Source of the DNA: Myxococcales bacterium
Lineage (GTDB): Bacteria; Myxococcota_A; Polyangia; Palsa-1104; JAEUJZ01
DNA: 64,000 nt
Reading direction: 5' to 3'
NCBI GenBank assembly: GCA_016794365.1
Contig: JAEUKB010000096.1
Location: forward strand, 1 to 64,000
Positions 36,321 through 44,767 of the stretch are shown one piece after another. The notes below the pieces were generated by a model. It did no database searches and was not told the DNA's origin. It saw nothing but the letters and a program-made list of their open reading frames with translations. Numbering within the stretch: position 1 is the stretch's first letter; every line of letters begins with the position of its first letter. The translations under genes and the position numbers were made by a program.

Positions 36321-37622
36321 TTACTGCACGGGAACGCGAGTGAACTCTACCCGGCGATTCTTCGCGCGACCTGCTGCCGTCTTGTTGTCTGCAATCGGCT
36401 TATCGGGACCAAAGCCTACCGCCGTCAGACGAGCGCCATCGATTCCTTTGTCGATCATGTACTGACGCACTGCATCGGCTCGCTGCTGGGACAGCTTGCG
36501 ATTCTGATCCGCTGGGCCCGCGTTGTCGGTGTGACCTTCGATTTGAAGACGGACGCTCGAGTATTGCGCAAGGACTGCCACCGCTTGATCCAACACCGGG
36601 CGCGTCGCGGCTGTGATCTCTGTTCGGTTTGGCGCAAATACGATGCCGGCAATCGCACCGGAAAACTGAGCCACTTCCTTCGGAAGCTCATCGGCGCAGC
36701 CGTCTTCGTCTTGAAACTGGTTCTTTGTCTCGGGCTCGCTCGGACACTTGTCCAGTCGATCGACGATTCCGTCTCCGTCGCTGTCTTTGTCAGCGCAGCC
36801 GTCGTTTTCCTTGATCCCCGCTTCGCTTGGGCACTTGTCCAGACGATCGACTACGCCATCGCTGTCGCTGTCTTGATCCGGACAGCCCGCATTCACAGGA
36901 AGACCCGCAGCGGTCGGACACTTATCGATGGTATCGACGATGCCGTCTCCGTCACTGTCCACCACCGGAGGAGGCGTCGCAGGAACCATCGCCGGAGTCG
37001 GCGCAGGAACCGGAGCTACCGCAGGTGCCGTCCCTTGCACATCGAAGCGACCCGCAAGGCCCACCAGGATCTCGCCTTCCGTCGTCAGCGCACTCGACAG
37101 CGCTTGCGGAAACACAGCTCGCCCGTCGATGCGCAGACCCCACAGCTTGGTAATGTCCACTTGAAGCCCGCCACCGGCATGCAGCGCGCCTTCGGAGTCC
37201 GCTGGCAGCTTCGAGCCAATCGCCATCATCGAAAACATGCCACCGCCGCCAGCCAGCAGAAACGGACGCACACGCCCCGTCAGCAGGTTCAGCAGCAAGT
37301 GACCGCGCGCGCTCAAGACCCCCAAACGAGACGAGCCATCGTGCGTGCTCGTGGGAATGATTCCCAGCTCTGCTTCAATCGCCAGCCGAGGAATTGGAAC
37401 ATAAGCAATCCGCAAACCAACGATGGCGCTGTGATCGAAGCCATTGTCTGATGTGGCTCGATCTTGCCGACTGAGCTTGTTGTTATCGTTGAATAAGTGA
37501 GCACCAGTGAAGACACCTGCATTGATTTCAGCATGTGCGCTCTGTGGTTCACCCGTTAGCATCGCAAGAGCAGAAAGGATCGCAGCCGATCCGCCCAAGC
37601 GATAGGAATATGACGTAGTCAT
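36321..37622 (-). CDS. OmpA-family protein with thrombospondin type 3 repeats (short paralogue)
   Basis: 433 residues from the ATG at 37622, which has AAGGAG eight bases upstream (a TTG one codon earlier is unlikely). A signal peptide ends AHA before EINAG. Residues about 35-190 form an outer-membrane barrel; three TSP3 repeats with DSDGDGIVDxxDKCP follow (about 215-290); the OmpA domain (about 310-430) has HTDNAGPADQNRKLSQQRADAV. It should anchor the outer membrane to peptidoglycan with calcium-binding repeats as a spacer. It lies 24 bp after the DUF481 gene and is probably cotranscribed with it from the sigma-54 promoter. Confidence 0.85.
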   Translation of the reverse strand: MTTSYSYRLGGSAAILSALAMLTGEPQSAHAEINAGVFTGAHLFNDNNKLSRQDRATSDNGFDHSAIVGLRIAYVPIPRLAIEAELGIIPTSTHDGSSRLGVLSARGHLLLNLLTGRVRPFLLAGGGGMFSMMAIGSKLPADSEGALHAGGGLQVDITKLWGLRIDGRAVFPQALSSALTTEGEILVGLAGRFDVQGTAPAVAPVPAPTPAMVPATPPPVVDSDGDGIVDTIDKCPTAAGLPVNAGCPDQDSDSDGVVDRLDKCPSEAGIKENDGCADKDSDGDGIVDRLDKCPSEPETKNQFQDEDGCADELPKEVAQFSGAIAGIVFAPNRTEITAATRPVLDQAVAVLAQYSSVRLQIEGHTDNAGPADQNRKLSQQRADAVRQYMIDKGIDGARLTAVGFGPDKPIADNKTAAGRAKNRRVEFTRVPVQ

Positions 37623-37645
37623 CAAACGGCTCCTTGGAACGAATG

Positions 37646-38590
37646 TTAGATAAAGTTCACAACGAGCTGAAGTTCCGTCAGCGTATCCAGCTTCTGGTTG
37701 TAACGACCTGGGAAGTCCGCAGCAAAGGGATACAGCGTCGTCAAGCCAGGTGCGTTGTTGTAGCGAAGCATCGTGGCAGCACGCAGGCTCAGCGCCTTCC
37801 AGATCTTGGTCGTAAAGGCAAGCTGACCGTTAACTCGCGTCGCTTGTCCGGCTGCTACATCGCGATCACCGATGCGTGCTACGTTGAAGTTGACCAGTGC
37901 TTCCAGGTTGGCTTCCACCGTCGTGTGATCAGCAACAGAGAGCACATAACCTGCATACAGACGCGCCGAGTGAAGGAATACATTCTGTTCAAAGTTAGTC
38001 GGTGGAGATTCTGGAATAATGTAACGCGTGTAGTTAAAGTCATAACCAAGTTCTGCGCTCAGCAGATGCATCTTGGTATTGACGATTTGACGCGCATAAC
38101 CGATTTGTCCGCCACCCATAAATTCCTTTGATGCGGGCAAATCCAATCCGGCAGAAGCTATGATATAGCCGGTATTGTTCTTAGAAAAGAAGCGATCGTA
38201 ACGGAATGTACCAAGGAGCAATGCCGCAGTTCGCTTGCGATCTACGGTCAGCTCACTTTCTTGGCTGGCCTTCATATCGCCATCGCTATCAGCGAACACT
38301 GCGATATCAGTCAATCCGTAAATGCCTTTTAGGCCGAGTGCGATCTTGTTGCTGCCATCATTTCGCGAGGCATTGAAGCCGCCACTGAAGGTCATGACGC
38401 TGGCGTTGCCGGTGCTGATCGAAAAACCAGCGGATGCGGCGGCCTTCCAGATGACCTCTTTGACTTCTTCTTGCTTGCCGAACTCTTGCTTGACGACAAC
38501 GACTTGATCCTGCGCGTAAGCAGAGCCAGCGAGAAAAAGAATGCCACACAGGGCAGAGCCAGCGGCCAACAGGGACTTCGTGGTCAACAT
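37646..38590 (-). CDS. DUF481-type outer-membrane protein
   Basis: 314 residues with a signal peptide (residues 1-26, ending AYA|QDQ) and a C-terminal series of amphipathic strands ending in the aromatic/hydrophobic LVVNFI, typical of an outer-membrane barrel. Its pattern (AAASAGFSISTGNASVMTFSG at the start, KTLDTLTELQLVVNF-like end) fits the DUF481 family of YaiO/'salt-induced' barrels. The substrate, if any, is unknown. CAAGGAGCACC precedes the ATG. A canonical sigma-54 promoter lies 57-71 bases upstream of the start codon, so expression is probably driven by a sigma-54 activator such as the divergent 38907 gene. Confidence 0.75.
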   Translation of the reverse strand: MLTTKSLLAAGSALCGILFLAGSAYAQDQVVVVKQEFGKQEEVKEVIWKAAASAGFSISTGNASVMTFSGGFNASRNDGSNKIALGLKGIYGLTDIAVFADSDGDMKASQESELTVDRKRTAALLLGTFRYDRFFSKNNTGYIIASAGLDLPASKEFMGGGQIGYARQIVNTKMHLLSAELGYDFNYTRYIIPESPPTNFEQNVFLHSARLYAGYVLSVADHTTVEANLEALVNFNVARIGDRDVAAGQATRVNGQLAFTTKIWKALSLRAATMLRYNNAPGLTTLYPFAADFPGRYNQKLDTLTELQLVVNFI

Positions 38591-38906
38591 CAGGTGCTCC
38601 TTGACCCGTCAGATTTTGCCAATCGGGTGCTTGTGGTTCGTCGTCAGCAACAAATGTGCCAACTTATAAGTGGTGAATGTGAGGGCAATTTATCAGCGCG
38701 TCGTCACTCAGCCGAGACTTTTTTGTCAAAAGCGAGGCAATCTTGCAGCGCGGACGCTTGCCGAGTGAAGCCCAAATCGGCGAACCTTTTCAAAGCGGCA
38801 CGCTGGTCAGTTTGCAGACAGTGGCTCCATCAGTAGCTCCACGCTGCGCCGCACGGCAGGAACGGATGCGAGAACGGATGACAGCACAGCAGAAAGAGCA
38901 CGCGAC
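38591..38906. other. 316-bp divergent intergenic region
   Basis: Lies between the minus-strand DUF481/OmpA operon and the plus-strand sigma-54 activator gene. It contains the sigma-54 promoter at 38647-38661. Elsewhere, on the minus strand, TTGCCC and TTATAAG 17 bases apart (about 38665-38695) could serve as a second, sigma-70-type promoter. No gene is supported in the rest. Confidence 0.5.
38647..38661 (-). promoter_or_regulatory. sigma-54 promoter (-24/-12)
   Basis: On the minus strand the sequence reads TGGCAC-ATTTG-TTGC, with GG and GC exactly ten bases apart. This matches the sigma-54 consensus TGGCACG-N4-TTGC at all but one position. Transcription would start around 38635, giving a leader of about 45 bases to the DUF481 gene. 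An NtrC-family activator gene lies just beyond, on the opposite strand. Confidence 0.78.
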
Positions 38907-40268
38907 ATGAAGCGACCCCAATCCAGCGTCTTGCTCGTCGAGGACGATCCCGACCAGGCGCTGATCGTCAGTGGCTTCCTTTCGCGCTTGGGCTTTGCGG
39001 TGGTCAGCGCTTCGGATGCCGAGGAAGCCATCGGTCTGCTCGAAGAGGATCGGCCCGAGCTGATGCTCAGCGACATCAACCTGCCCGCGATGAGTGGCAT
39101 TGAGCTGCTCTCGACGATTCGTCCGCGCTATCCCGACCTTGCGATTGTGATGATGACGGCGTTTAGCTCGATTGATCAGGCGGTGTCGTGCATTCGGATC
39201 GGTGCGGATGACTACGTAACCAAGCCGCTGCACCTTTTGGACTTGCAAGGTCGCATCGAGCGTGCGCTGGAAAGTCGCGCGACGAAGACACGGCTTCAGC
39301 AGCTTGAGTCACAGGTTCGCGATCGTCATCACTTCGATCGCATCATCGGTCAGTCGTCGGCGATGCAGCGCGTGTTTCACATCATCGAGCGAGCCGCGCC
39401 AAGTAGTGCCACCGTGCTGATCTCGGGACGAACCGGAACCGGAAAAGAGCTGGTGGCGCGAGCGCTTCACTATCACAGCCGACGGGCGAGCAAGCCCTTT
39501 GTCGATATCAACTGTGGAGCGCTGCCCGAGCACTTGGTTGCTTCCGAGCTGTTCGGTCATCAAAAAGGTGCGTTTACCGGCGCGACCGAGATGAAAAAAG
39601 GACTGCTTGAGACGGCGGAAGGAGGCACGCTGTTTCTCGACGAAGTGCAGTCGCTTAAGCCGGATCTTCAGACGATGCTCTTGCGCGCGCTGCAAGAACG
39701 AACGATTCGTCGCGTCGGTGGTCGCGAAAACATCGAGGTCGATGTGCGCATCGTGGCCGCGACCAACAAAGACATCACCGAAGCGGTCCGACGCGGAGAG
39801 TTCCGCGAAGACCTGTACTATCGTCTGAACGTCGTCACCGTCTATTTGCCCGAGCTGCGAGAGCGAAAGGAAGACATTCCGCTGCTCATCGAGAGCTTCT
39901 TAAAAGAGCTGGCTCCCGACGGAGTGGCTTGTCACTTTTCGAGTGAAGCGCTGCGCACGATGCAAAACTACGGCTGGCCCGGCAACGTCCGAGAGCTTCG
40001 CAACGCGGTGGAGTGTGCGCTCACCATTGGTCGTCCTCCGACGCTGGGAATCGAAGACTTGCCGCCGCACATCACGGGACTGACCAAGGTTGGCGGCGCA
40101 GAACGAACCGGCGGACCGCGTACGCTCGACGACGTAGAGCGCGTTCACATCCTGCGCATCTTGGAAGAGCTGAACCAAAATCACACGCGAGCGGCGGAAG
40201 TGCTCGGCATTGACCGTCGGACGCTGTATCGCAAGCTCGACAAGTACAAGATCGAATACAGCGAGTGA
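38907..40268 (+). CDS. sigma-54-dependent response regulator (NtrC family)
   Basis: 453 residues in three domains: a receiver (about 8-120) with Asp56 as phosphorylation site and Lys107; an AAA+ domain (about 145-375) with Walker A GRTGTGKE (174-181), the sigma-54-contacting loop GAFTGA (221-226) and Walker B TLFLDE; and a Fis-type HTH (about 405-450, HTRAAEVLGIDRRTLYRKL). All residues for ATP-driven activation of sigma-54 RNA polymerase are present. The likely target is the canonical sigma-54 promoter in the adjacent divergent region. The cognate kinase may be the orphan at 34336, 3.5 kb away, which is an inference. Confidence 0.9.
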   Translation: MKRPQSSVLLVEDDPDQALIVSGFLSRLGFAVVSASDAEEAIGLLEEDRPELMLSDINLPAMSGIELLSTIRPRYPDLAIVMMTAFSSIDQAVSCIRIGADDYVTKPLHLLDLQGRIERALESRATKTRLQQLESQVRDRHHFDRIIGQSSAMQRVFHIIERAAPSSATVLISGRTGTGKELVARALHYHSRRASKPFVDINCGALPEHLVASELFGHQKGAFTGATEMKKGLLETAEGGTLFLDEVQSLKPDLQTMLLRALQERTIRRVGGRENIEVDVRIVAATNKDITEAVRRGEFREDLYYRLNVVTVYLPELRERKEDIPLLIESFLKELAPDGVACHFSSEALRTMQNYGWPGNVRELRNAVECALTIGRPPTLGIEDLPPHITGLTKVGGAERTGGPRTLDDVERVHILRILEELNQNHTRAAEVLGIDRRTLYRKLDKYKIEYSE

Positions 40269-40361
40269 GCTAGTTTGCGAGCGCCAAGACAAGGGAACCC
40301 AGCACCGCTCGCAGCATCGAAAAGTCGGTGCTCTGCGACGATGCGAAAGAAAAACGCACGA

Positions 40362-41477
40362 TCAGACGTTGAAGCGCCATTCGACGACATCACCGTCGCG
40401 CATGACGTATTCCTTGCCTTCGATGCGTAGCTTGCCTGCTTCCCGCGCTTTGGCTTCGGAACCGCACGCGACCAGATCTTCATACGCGACGATCTGGGCT
40501 GCGATAAAGCCGCGCTCGAAGTCTCCGTGAATGACACCGGCGGCTTGAGGCGCTTTGGTTCCTTTGGTGATCGTCCACGCGCGCGTCTCTTTTTCCCCGG
40601 TGGTCAGGTACGTCTGAAGCCCGAGGAGCGAATACACGCTCTTGATGAGCTGGTTGACGCCGCTATCGGTGACGCCGAGGTCGGACAGATACGCGTTGGC
40701 ATCCTCGTCGGGAAGCTCGCTAAGCTCTGCTTCGATGGCGGCGCTGACCACGCACGCGCTGGCGGCATGCGCATGACGGACATATTCGCGCACCCGGGAC
40801 ACCAGCGGATGCTTGTCGGGATCTTTGGTTGCGGCTGCCAGCTCGGACTCCGCGACGTTGCAAGCGTAGATGCAAGGCTTTCCGCTCAGCAAAAAGAAGC
40901 TCTTGAGCAGCTTCTTTTCTTCGTCGCTCAGCTCCATCGTCACAGCGGGCTTCATCGCATCCAGGTGCGGCAGCAGCTTTTCGCACAGCGCAAACTCGGC
41001 CTTCGCTTCTTTGTCGTTTTGCTTGGCGCGCTTTTCACAGCGCTCGCGCCGACGAGTCACCGCTTCGAGATCGGCCAAGATCAGCTCGGTGTTGATGACC
41101 TCGATGTCGCGGATTGGATCGACGCTGCCATCGACGTGGGTGATGTCGCCGTTTTCAAAGCAGCGTACGACGTGAACGATCGCATCGACCTCGCGAATGT
41201 GGCTGAGGAACTTGTTGCCGAGTCCTTCGCCCTTGCTCGCGCCTTTGACGAGCCCGGCGATATCGACGAACTCGATCGCAGCAGGAACCAGCTTTTTGCT
41301 GCCGCTGAGCTTCGACAAGACGTTCAGTCGCTCGTCGGGAACCACCACGACGCCTTGGTTCGGCTCGATGGTGCAAAATGGATAGTTGGCCGCCTCCGCT
41401 TTGCGAGTGCGAGTGACGGCATTGAACAGAGTGGACTTGCCTACATTCGGTAGGCCGACGATTCCAGCTTGGAGCAT
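40362..41477 (-). CDS. ychF: redox-regulated ATPase YchF (Obg family)
   Basis: 371 residues with the highly conserved architecture of YchF/OLA1: G1 GLPNVGKST (about 8-16), TIEPN switch, G3 [10 protein letters not shown], a coiled-coil insertion rich in Glu/Arg (about 130-180), the NxxE variant of G4 (CNVAE), and a C-terminal TGS/ubiquitin-like domain ending VVEWRFNV. The NxxE variant and the family explain ATP rather than GTP preference. It binds ribosomes and takes part in stress and translation control; the role is conserved across bacteria. Transcribed alone. Confidence 0.95.
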   Translation of the reverse strand: MLQAGIVGLPNVGKSTLFNAVTRTRKAEAANYPFCTIEPNQGVVVVPDERLNVLSKLSGSKKLVPAAIEFVDIAGLVKGASKGEGLGNKFLSHIREVDAIVHVVRCFENGDITHVDGSVDPIRDIEVINTELILADLEAVTRRRERCEKRAKQNDKEAKAEFALCEKLLPHLDAMKPAVTMELSDEEKKLLKSFFLLSGKPCIYACNVAESELAAATKDPDKHPLVSRVREYVRHAHAASACVVSAAIEAELSELPDEDANAYLSDLGVTDSGVNQLIKSVYSLLGLQTYLTTGEKETRAWTITKGTKAPQAAGVIHGDFERGFIAAQIVAYEDLVACGSEAKAREAGKLRIEGKEYVMRDGDVVEWRFNV

Positions 41478-41597
41478 AAGGCCAGCGAGGATAGCGGCGA
41501 TTCGGCGAGCGGCAAATCAAAAAATCTGGCACGCGGATTCCCCACGAGACAGCGACGATAAGAGGCAATCACTGCGCCCACAGCACTCGGGCTGGCT

Positions 41598-41645
41598 GGA
41601 TCAGGCTTAATGTCTCGATGAACAACGCCCGCGTCGATGAAGTGG
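41598..41645 (-). pseudogene. Ser/Thr kinase catalytic-loop fragment
   Basis: The minus strand encodes FIDAGVVHRDIKPD, a perfect kinase catalytic loop, within an otherwise meaningless frame. Upstream it reads unrelated sequence and downstream it diverges right after PD. About 26 of 35 bases match the corresponding stretch of the kinase fragment at 42759-42793 on the other side of ctaA. It is a relic, not a gene. Confidence 0.65.
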
Positions 41646-41714
41646 GACGCAGATTCCCCCGTCGTCGCGTACTGGTGCGAAACCAAGCGCGATCCGAGCT
41701 GCGCCATCAAGCGC

Positions 41715-42635
41715 TCAACTCGATGACGCAGCAGGCTCGCGTGACTGTAGCGAGTGATACAGATCGAGCGATCCCAGCCAGACCAGCAGCGCGCCCAGAA
41801 TGTGCAGTGCGACGAGCAGCTCGGGCAGCCCCGTAAAGTACTGCACATAACCAATCAGTCCCTGCGCAAGAGACACGACGAGCAGCGAGATGGCTCGCTT
41901 CTGCGCCAGCTTCGGTGCATCGATCATTCGCAGCATCAGCACCGTCACACAAAGCAGACCGACAAAGAAGATCACCACGTCGGCATGCAGCCAGGAAATC
42001 ACACGCGGATCGAGCTGAAACCGCACCGTGGTCTTGGCGTCTCCCGAGTGAGGACCGCTGCCCGTGACGATTGTTCCCAGGCTCAAGATCACAGCCGACA
42101 GAAAAACCAAGAGCTTGCCGACGAACAGCGCTTCGCGACGGACCAGCGGCTTGGGCTCGGCATCGCTCGATTCGCCCGATCGGACATAGGCCGCATGCGC
42201 AAAGTAGATCAGCACAATCGACAGCAAAAAATGGGCAGCCACCGTCGCAGGATGCAGGCCTGCCAGCACCGTGATGCCTCCGAGCACAGCCTGCGCAAAC
42301 ACACCGCCGAGGCCCAGCGCGCTCAGCGTGACGATTGGACCCCGTCGAGGACGAGTCCGCAGCGCGATCACCAAGCTGGCAATACAGACCACCGCGACGA
42401 CGAAGGTCAGCATGCGGTTGCCAAACTCGATGTATTTGTGCCAGCCCTGCGCCTGATGCTCGACGGGGACGAGTGATCCAGTTGTACACTCGGGCCACGT
42501 CGGACAGCCAAGTCCCGATCCGGTCAAGCGGACCAGTGCGCCAGTGACGACGATCCCGCACTGCGCCAGCAAGCCAGCCCACAGCACGCGACGAGCGCTC
42601 GACGGATACCGTCCAGACAGTTGCAAGTCATCCAT
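41715..42635 (-). CDS. ctaA: haem A synthase (CtaA/COX15)
   Basis: A 306-residue membrane protein (from the ATG at 42635; a GTG at 42653 adds six residues) with about eight transmembrane helices. It oxidises haem O to haem A for aa3-type cytochrome oxidases. Family signs: GALVRLTGSGLGCPTWPEC near the N-terminus, the conserved His in HKYIEFGNRM, HFLLSIVLIYFAH, WLHADVVIFFV and the last LHILGALLVWLGS. It is not accompanied by ctaB or oxidase genes. It lies between two Ser/Thr-kinase fragments, an unusual site for this gene, and its start overlaps the tail of a kinase-derived open frame. Confidence 0.85.
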   Translation of the reverse strand: MDDLQLSGRYPSSARRVLWAGLLAQCGIVVTGALVRLTGSGLGCPTWPECTTGSLVPVEHQAQGWHKYIEFGNRMLTFVVAVVCIASLVIALRTRPRRGPIVTLSALGLGGVFAQAVLGGITVLAGLHPATVAAHFLLSIVLIYFAHAAYVRSGESSDAEPKPLVRREALFVGKLLVFLSAVILSLGTIVTGSGPHSGDAKTTVRFQLDPRVISWLHADVVIFFVGLLCVTVLMLRMIDAPKLAQKRAISLLVVSLAQGLIGYVQYFTGLPELLVALHILGALLVWLGSLDLYHSLQSREPAASSS

Positions 42636-42759
42636 TGCGTCGCTGCATAGCACACGTTGCGCCGCTGGCCCAGCGCCAGTTCCGGTGTTGCACAGCGCTT
42701 CACCCCAGATTCCCCCGCCAGCGAGTCAGTGTTCAGCAGCGACGAGCCAAATGACGGCA

Positions 42760-43324
42760 TCAGACCTCGATGAATCACTCCCGCGTCGTGAGCGACCTTC
42801 AGGGCAGCGCAGCAGTCGGTGATGATGCGCGTAGCGACGACCCAATAATACGGACCTTTTTGCTTCAGGTGCTGCCCGGCGCTGCCCGGCGATAGCAGCT
42901 CCATCACGATGAAGCAGGCGCGCGCTTCCTTCGAGACATCGTGAATCGCAATGATGTTGGGATGGCTCAGACGACCGGCAACCTGGGCTTCGCGCATGAA
43001 GCGCTCGATCGCCGCAGGCTTGTGCAAAAACGCACCCGACAGAAACTTCATTGCGACCTGACGCTTCATCAGCAGGTCTTCGGCTTGATAGACCACCGCC
43101 ATTCCGCCATTGCCGAGTCGCTTGGTGACGCGATACTTGCCGAACGTCTTGCCCAGATACTCGTCGCTGCCCTCTGTGGTCGATTTGTTCAAAGAGACTT
43201 CAGCGCCGGTGTTCGCTGCGCCCACCGACGCATCAGCGGTAACAACCTGAGGAGCAGCAGGTGGACGCGATGAGGAACCTTTGCCGGACGGAGGAGCGGC
43301 CATTGATACACAATTATCAACCAT
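42760..43324 (-). pseudogene. Ser/Thr protein kinase, 5' part only
   Basis: A recognisable kinase N-lobe: FGKYRVTKRLGNGGMAVVYQAEDLLMKRQVAMK (glycine loop and Lys), REAQVAGRLSHPNIIAIHDV, IVMELLSPGSA, and CAALKVAHDAGVIHR. The catalytic Asp that should follow HR is Gly (HRGLMPS), the Lys is Met, and homology stops here. The open frame continues to 42524 through unrelated sequence overlapping ctaA. A short Pro/Ser-rich leader precedes the domain; the start is uncertain (ATG 43324 or 43303). The N-lobe style matches the family of kinase/ABC-substrate-binding fusions whose 3' part is found at 24280-26262. Confidence 0.68.
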
Positions 43325-43494
43325 TTCTGCGCAGTGATTCCATGATTGGACATTTTTCACACAGACATGTGCGCAGAGATGTTCCGTGTATGATGCAAAA
43401 CACACAGTACGCACAATGAAATCATGAAAGAATTGGACACCTCAATCAGAATCGCTGTACAGAAATGCTTCACTTTGCAATAACATAGCAACTT

Positions 43495-44628
43495 ATGCGT
43501 CGTGCTGTAGGCTATGTACGTGTATCTACTGATATGCAAGCAGCGGATGGTTTGTCGCTGGATGCACAGACTGCTGCGATCGAGCAATACTGTGCAGCTC
43601 ACGGCTACACCTTGCTCAAGATCTGCAAAGACGTGATCTCGGGCGGTAAGGATCAGCGGCCGGGACTTGGGCAGGCGCTCGATCTGCTAACGGGCTCGGC
43701 GGACATTCTGATCGTGCTCAAGTTCGATCGGCTCAGTCGGTCGATCAAGCACTTCTGCGAGCTGTACGAGCGCTACTTCAAAGACGGTCGCAAAGAGCTG
43801 GTCGCAATTCGGGAATCGATCAAGCTCGATTCGTCGCTGGGACGCGCACTGGTGAGCATTCTGCTGGTCTTTGCGCAGATGGAACGGGAAGCGACCGGAG
43901 AGCGTACGCGCGAAGCGATTCGCCACCTGCGCAGTCGTGGCTATCACTTTGGCAAGGTTCCGTACGGAATGCGTGCGACGCAGGCTCCGGACAATCCGCG
44001 CTTTCGGATCCTGATCGAAGATCCCGAAGAGCAAGCGGTGCTTCAGCTTATGAAGCAGTGGAATGCGGAAGGCGTCACGATTTCAGAGATGGCATCGCGG
44101 CTCAATGCCGACGGAGTGAAGCCTCCGCAAGGGGAAAAGTGGACCAAGAGCCTGATCTACAACCTGCGCCTGCGACTGAGCTGGCACAAGCCGCGTCCGC
44201 ACAATCCGCGTCCGCACTCTGATCACGAACTCAAGGAAAAGATCCTGGACCTTCACAGTCACGGACATACTCCGAAACAGATCGCGCTCGCGCTCAATGA
44301 ACAGAGCTACGTGCCGCTCAAGGGAAGCAAGTTTACCGAGCGGAGTGTGCGCGGGCTGATCTCTCGCTGCGAAGAAGCCAAGCACCTGACGCCCAAGAAG
44401 TTTCTGGAAAACATGCTGGAGCGGATGCGAAGAGAGCACGAGCTACGGATTCCTGATGAGCCCTGGGAACGACCCGGTTATCCGAAGCTGGCGCGCTACT
44501 TGATGGAAGCAGGATACACAACGCCGAAAGGTCATGCGCACTGGTGGCCTGCGCAGGTTCAGCAGCTCTTGGAAGGACGCTTTGATCAGTACTACGGAAA
44601 GGGAAAGAGCGGAGCGTCGGCAGCCTAG
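43495..44628 (+). CDS. serine site-specific recombinase
   Basis: 377 residues. The resolvase/invertase catalytic domain is at 1-150: Ser11 in YVRVSTDMQ, DRLSRS (Arg79, Arg82) and the E-helix REATGERTREAIRH. A recombinase (DNA-binding) domain with KVPYGMRA and EEQAVLQLMKQW follows (to about 250), then a C-terminal part with two HTH-like stretches (LHSHGHTPKQIALALNEQ and KLARYLMEAGY). At 377 residues it is shorter than phage integrases (about 450-550). The start region is AT-richer than its surroundings and has no good ribosome-binding site. Whether it moves an element or is a solitary invertase cannot be told; no att sites were recognised. Confidence 0.82.
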   Translation: MRRAVGYVRVSTDMQAADGLSLDAQTAAIEQYCAAHGYTLLKICKDVISGGKDQRPGLGQALDLLTGSADILIVLKFDRLSRSIKHFCELYERYFKDGRKELVAIRESIKLDSSLGRALVSILLVFAQMEREATGERTREAIRHLRSRGYHFGKVPYGMRATQAPDNPRFRILIEDPEEQAVLQLMKQWNAEGVTISEMASRLNADGVKPPQGEKWTKSLIYNLRLRLSWHKPRPHNPRPHSDHELKEKILDLHSHGHTPKQIALALNEQSYVPLKGSKFTERSVRGLISRCEEAKHLTPKKFLENMLERMRREHELRIPDEPWERPGYPKLARYLMEAGYTTPKGHAHWWPAQVQQLLEGRFDQYYGKGKSGASAA

Positions 44629-44640
44629 CGATTCCCAAGC

Positions 44641-44750
44641 GCAAGCAGAGTGACTCCTTATCGCAAACAGAGTGACTCCTTATCGCAAATAGAGTCACTC
44701 CTTATCGGGAGCAGAGTGACTCCTTATCGCGAGCAGAGACATTCCTTTTA
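44641..44750. repeat. 22-bp tandem repeat, five copies
   Basis: Five consecutive 22-bp units of the form GCAARCAGAGTGACTCCTTATC (44641, 44663, 44685, 44707, 44729; the last decays to ...CATTCCTTTTA). Each unit contains the near-palindrome GAGTGACTC, in the third copy in its complementary form GAGTCACTC. The array fills the spacer between the serine recombinase and the convergent glutathione S-transferase gene. Confidence 0.92.
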
Positions 44751-44767
44751 TAGGCGAGCTGCCGAGG

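Noticed and set aside
36135-37451. plus-strand frame of 438 residues opposite the short OmpA gene
   Set aside because: Antisense of TSP3 repeats; no recognisable domain.
44641-44750. CRISPR-like array
   Set aside because: Units are contiguous 22-mers without unique spacers, and no cas genes are near.
43274-44750. complete integrated element around the serine recombinase
   Set aside because: No direct or inverted ends, no cargo and no att-like duplication were found; only the recombinase itself and the repeat array are supported.
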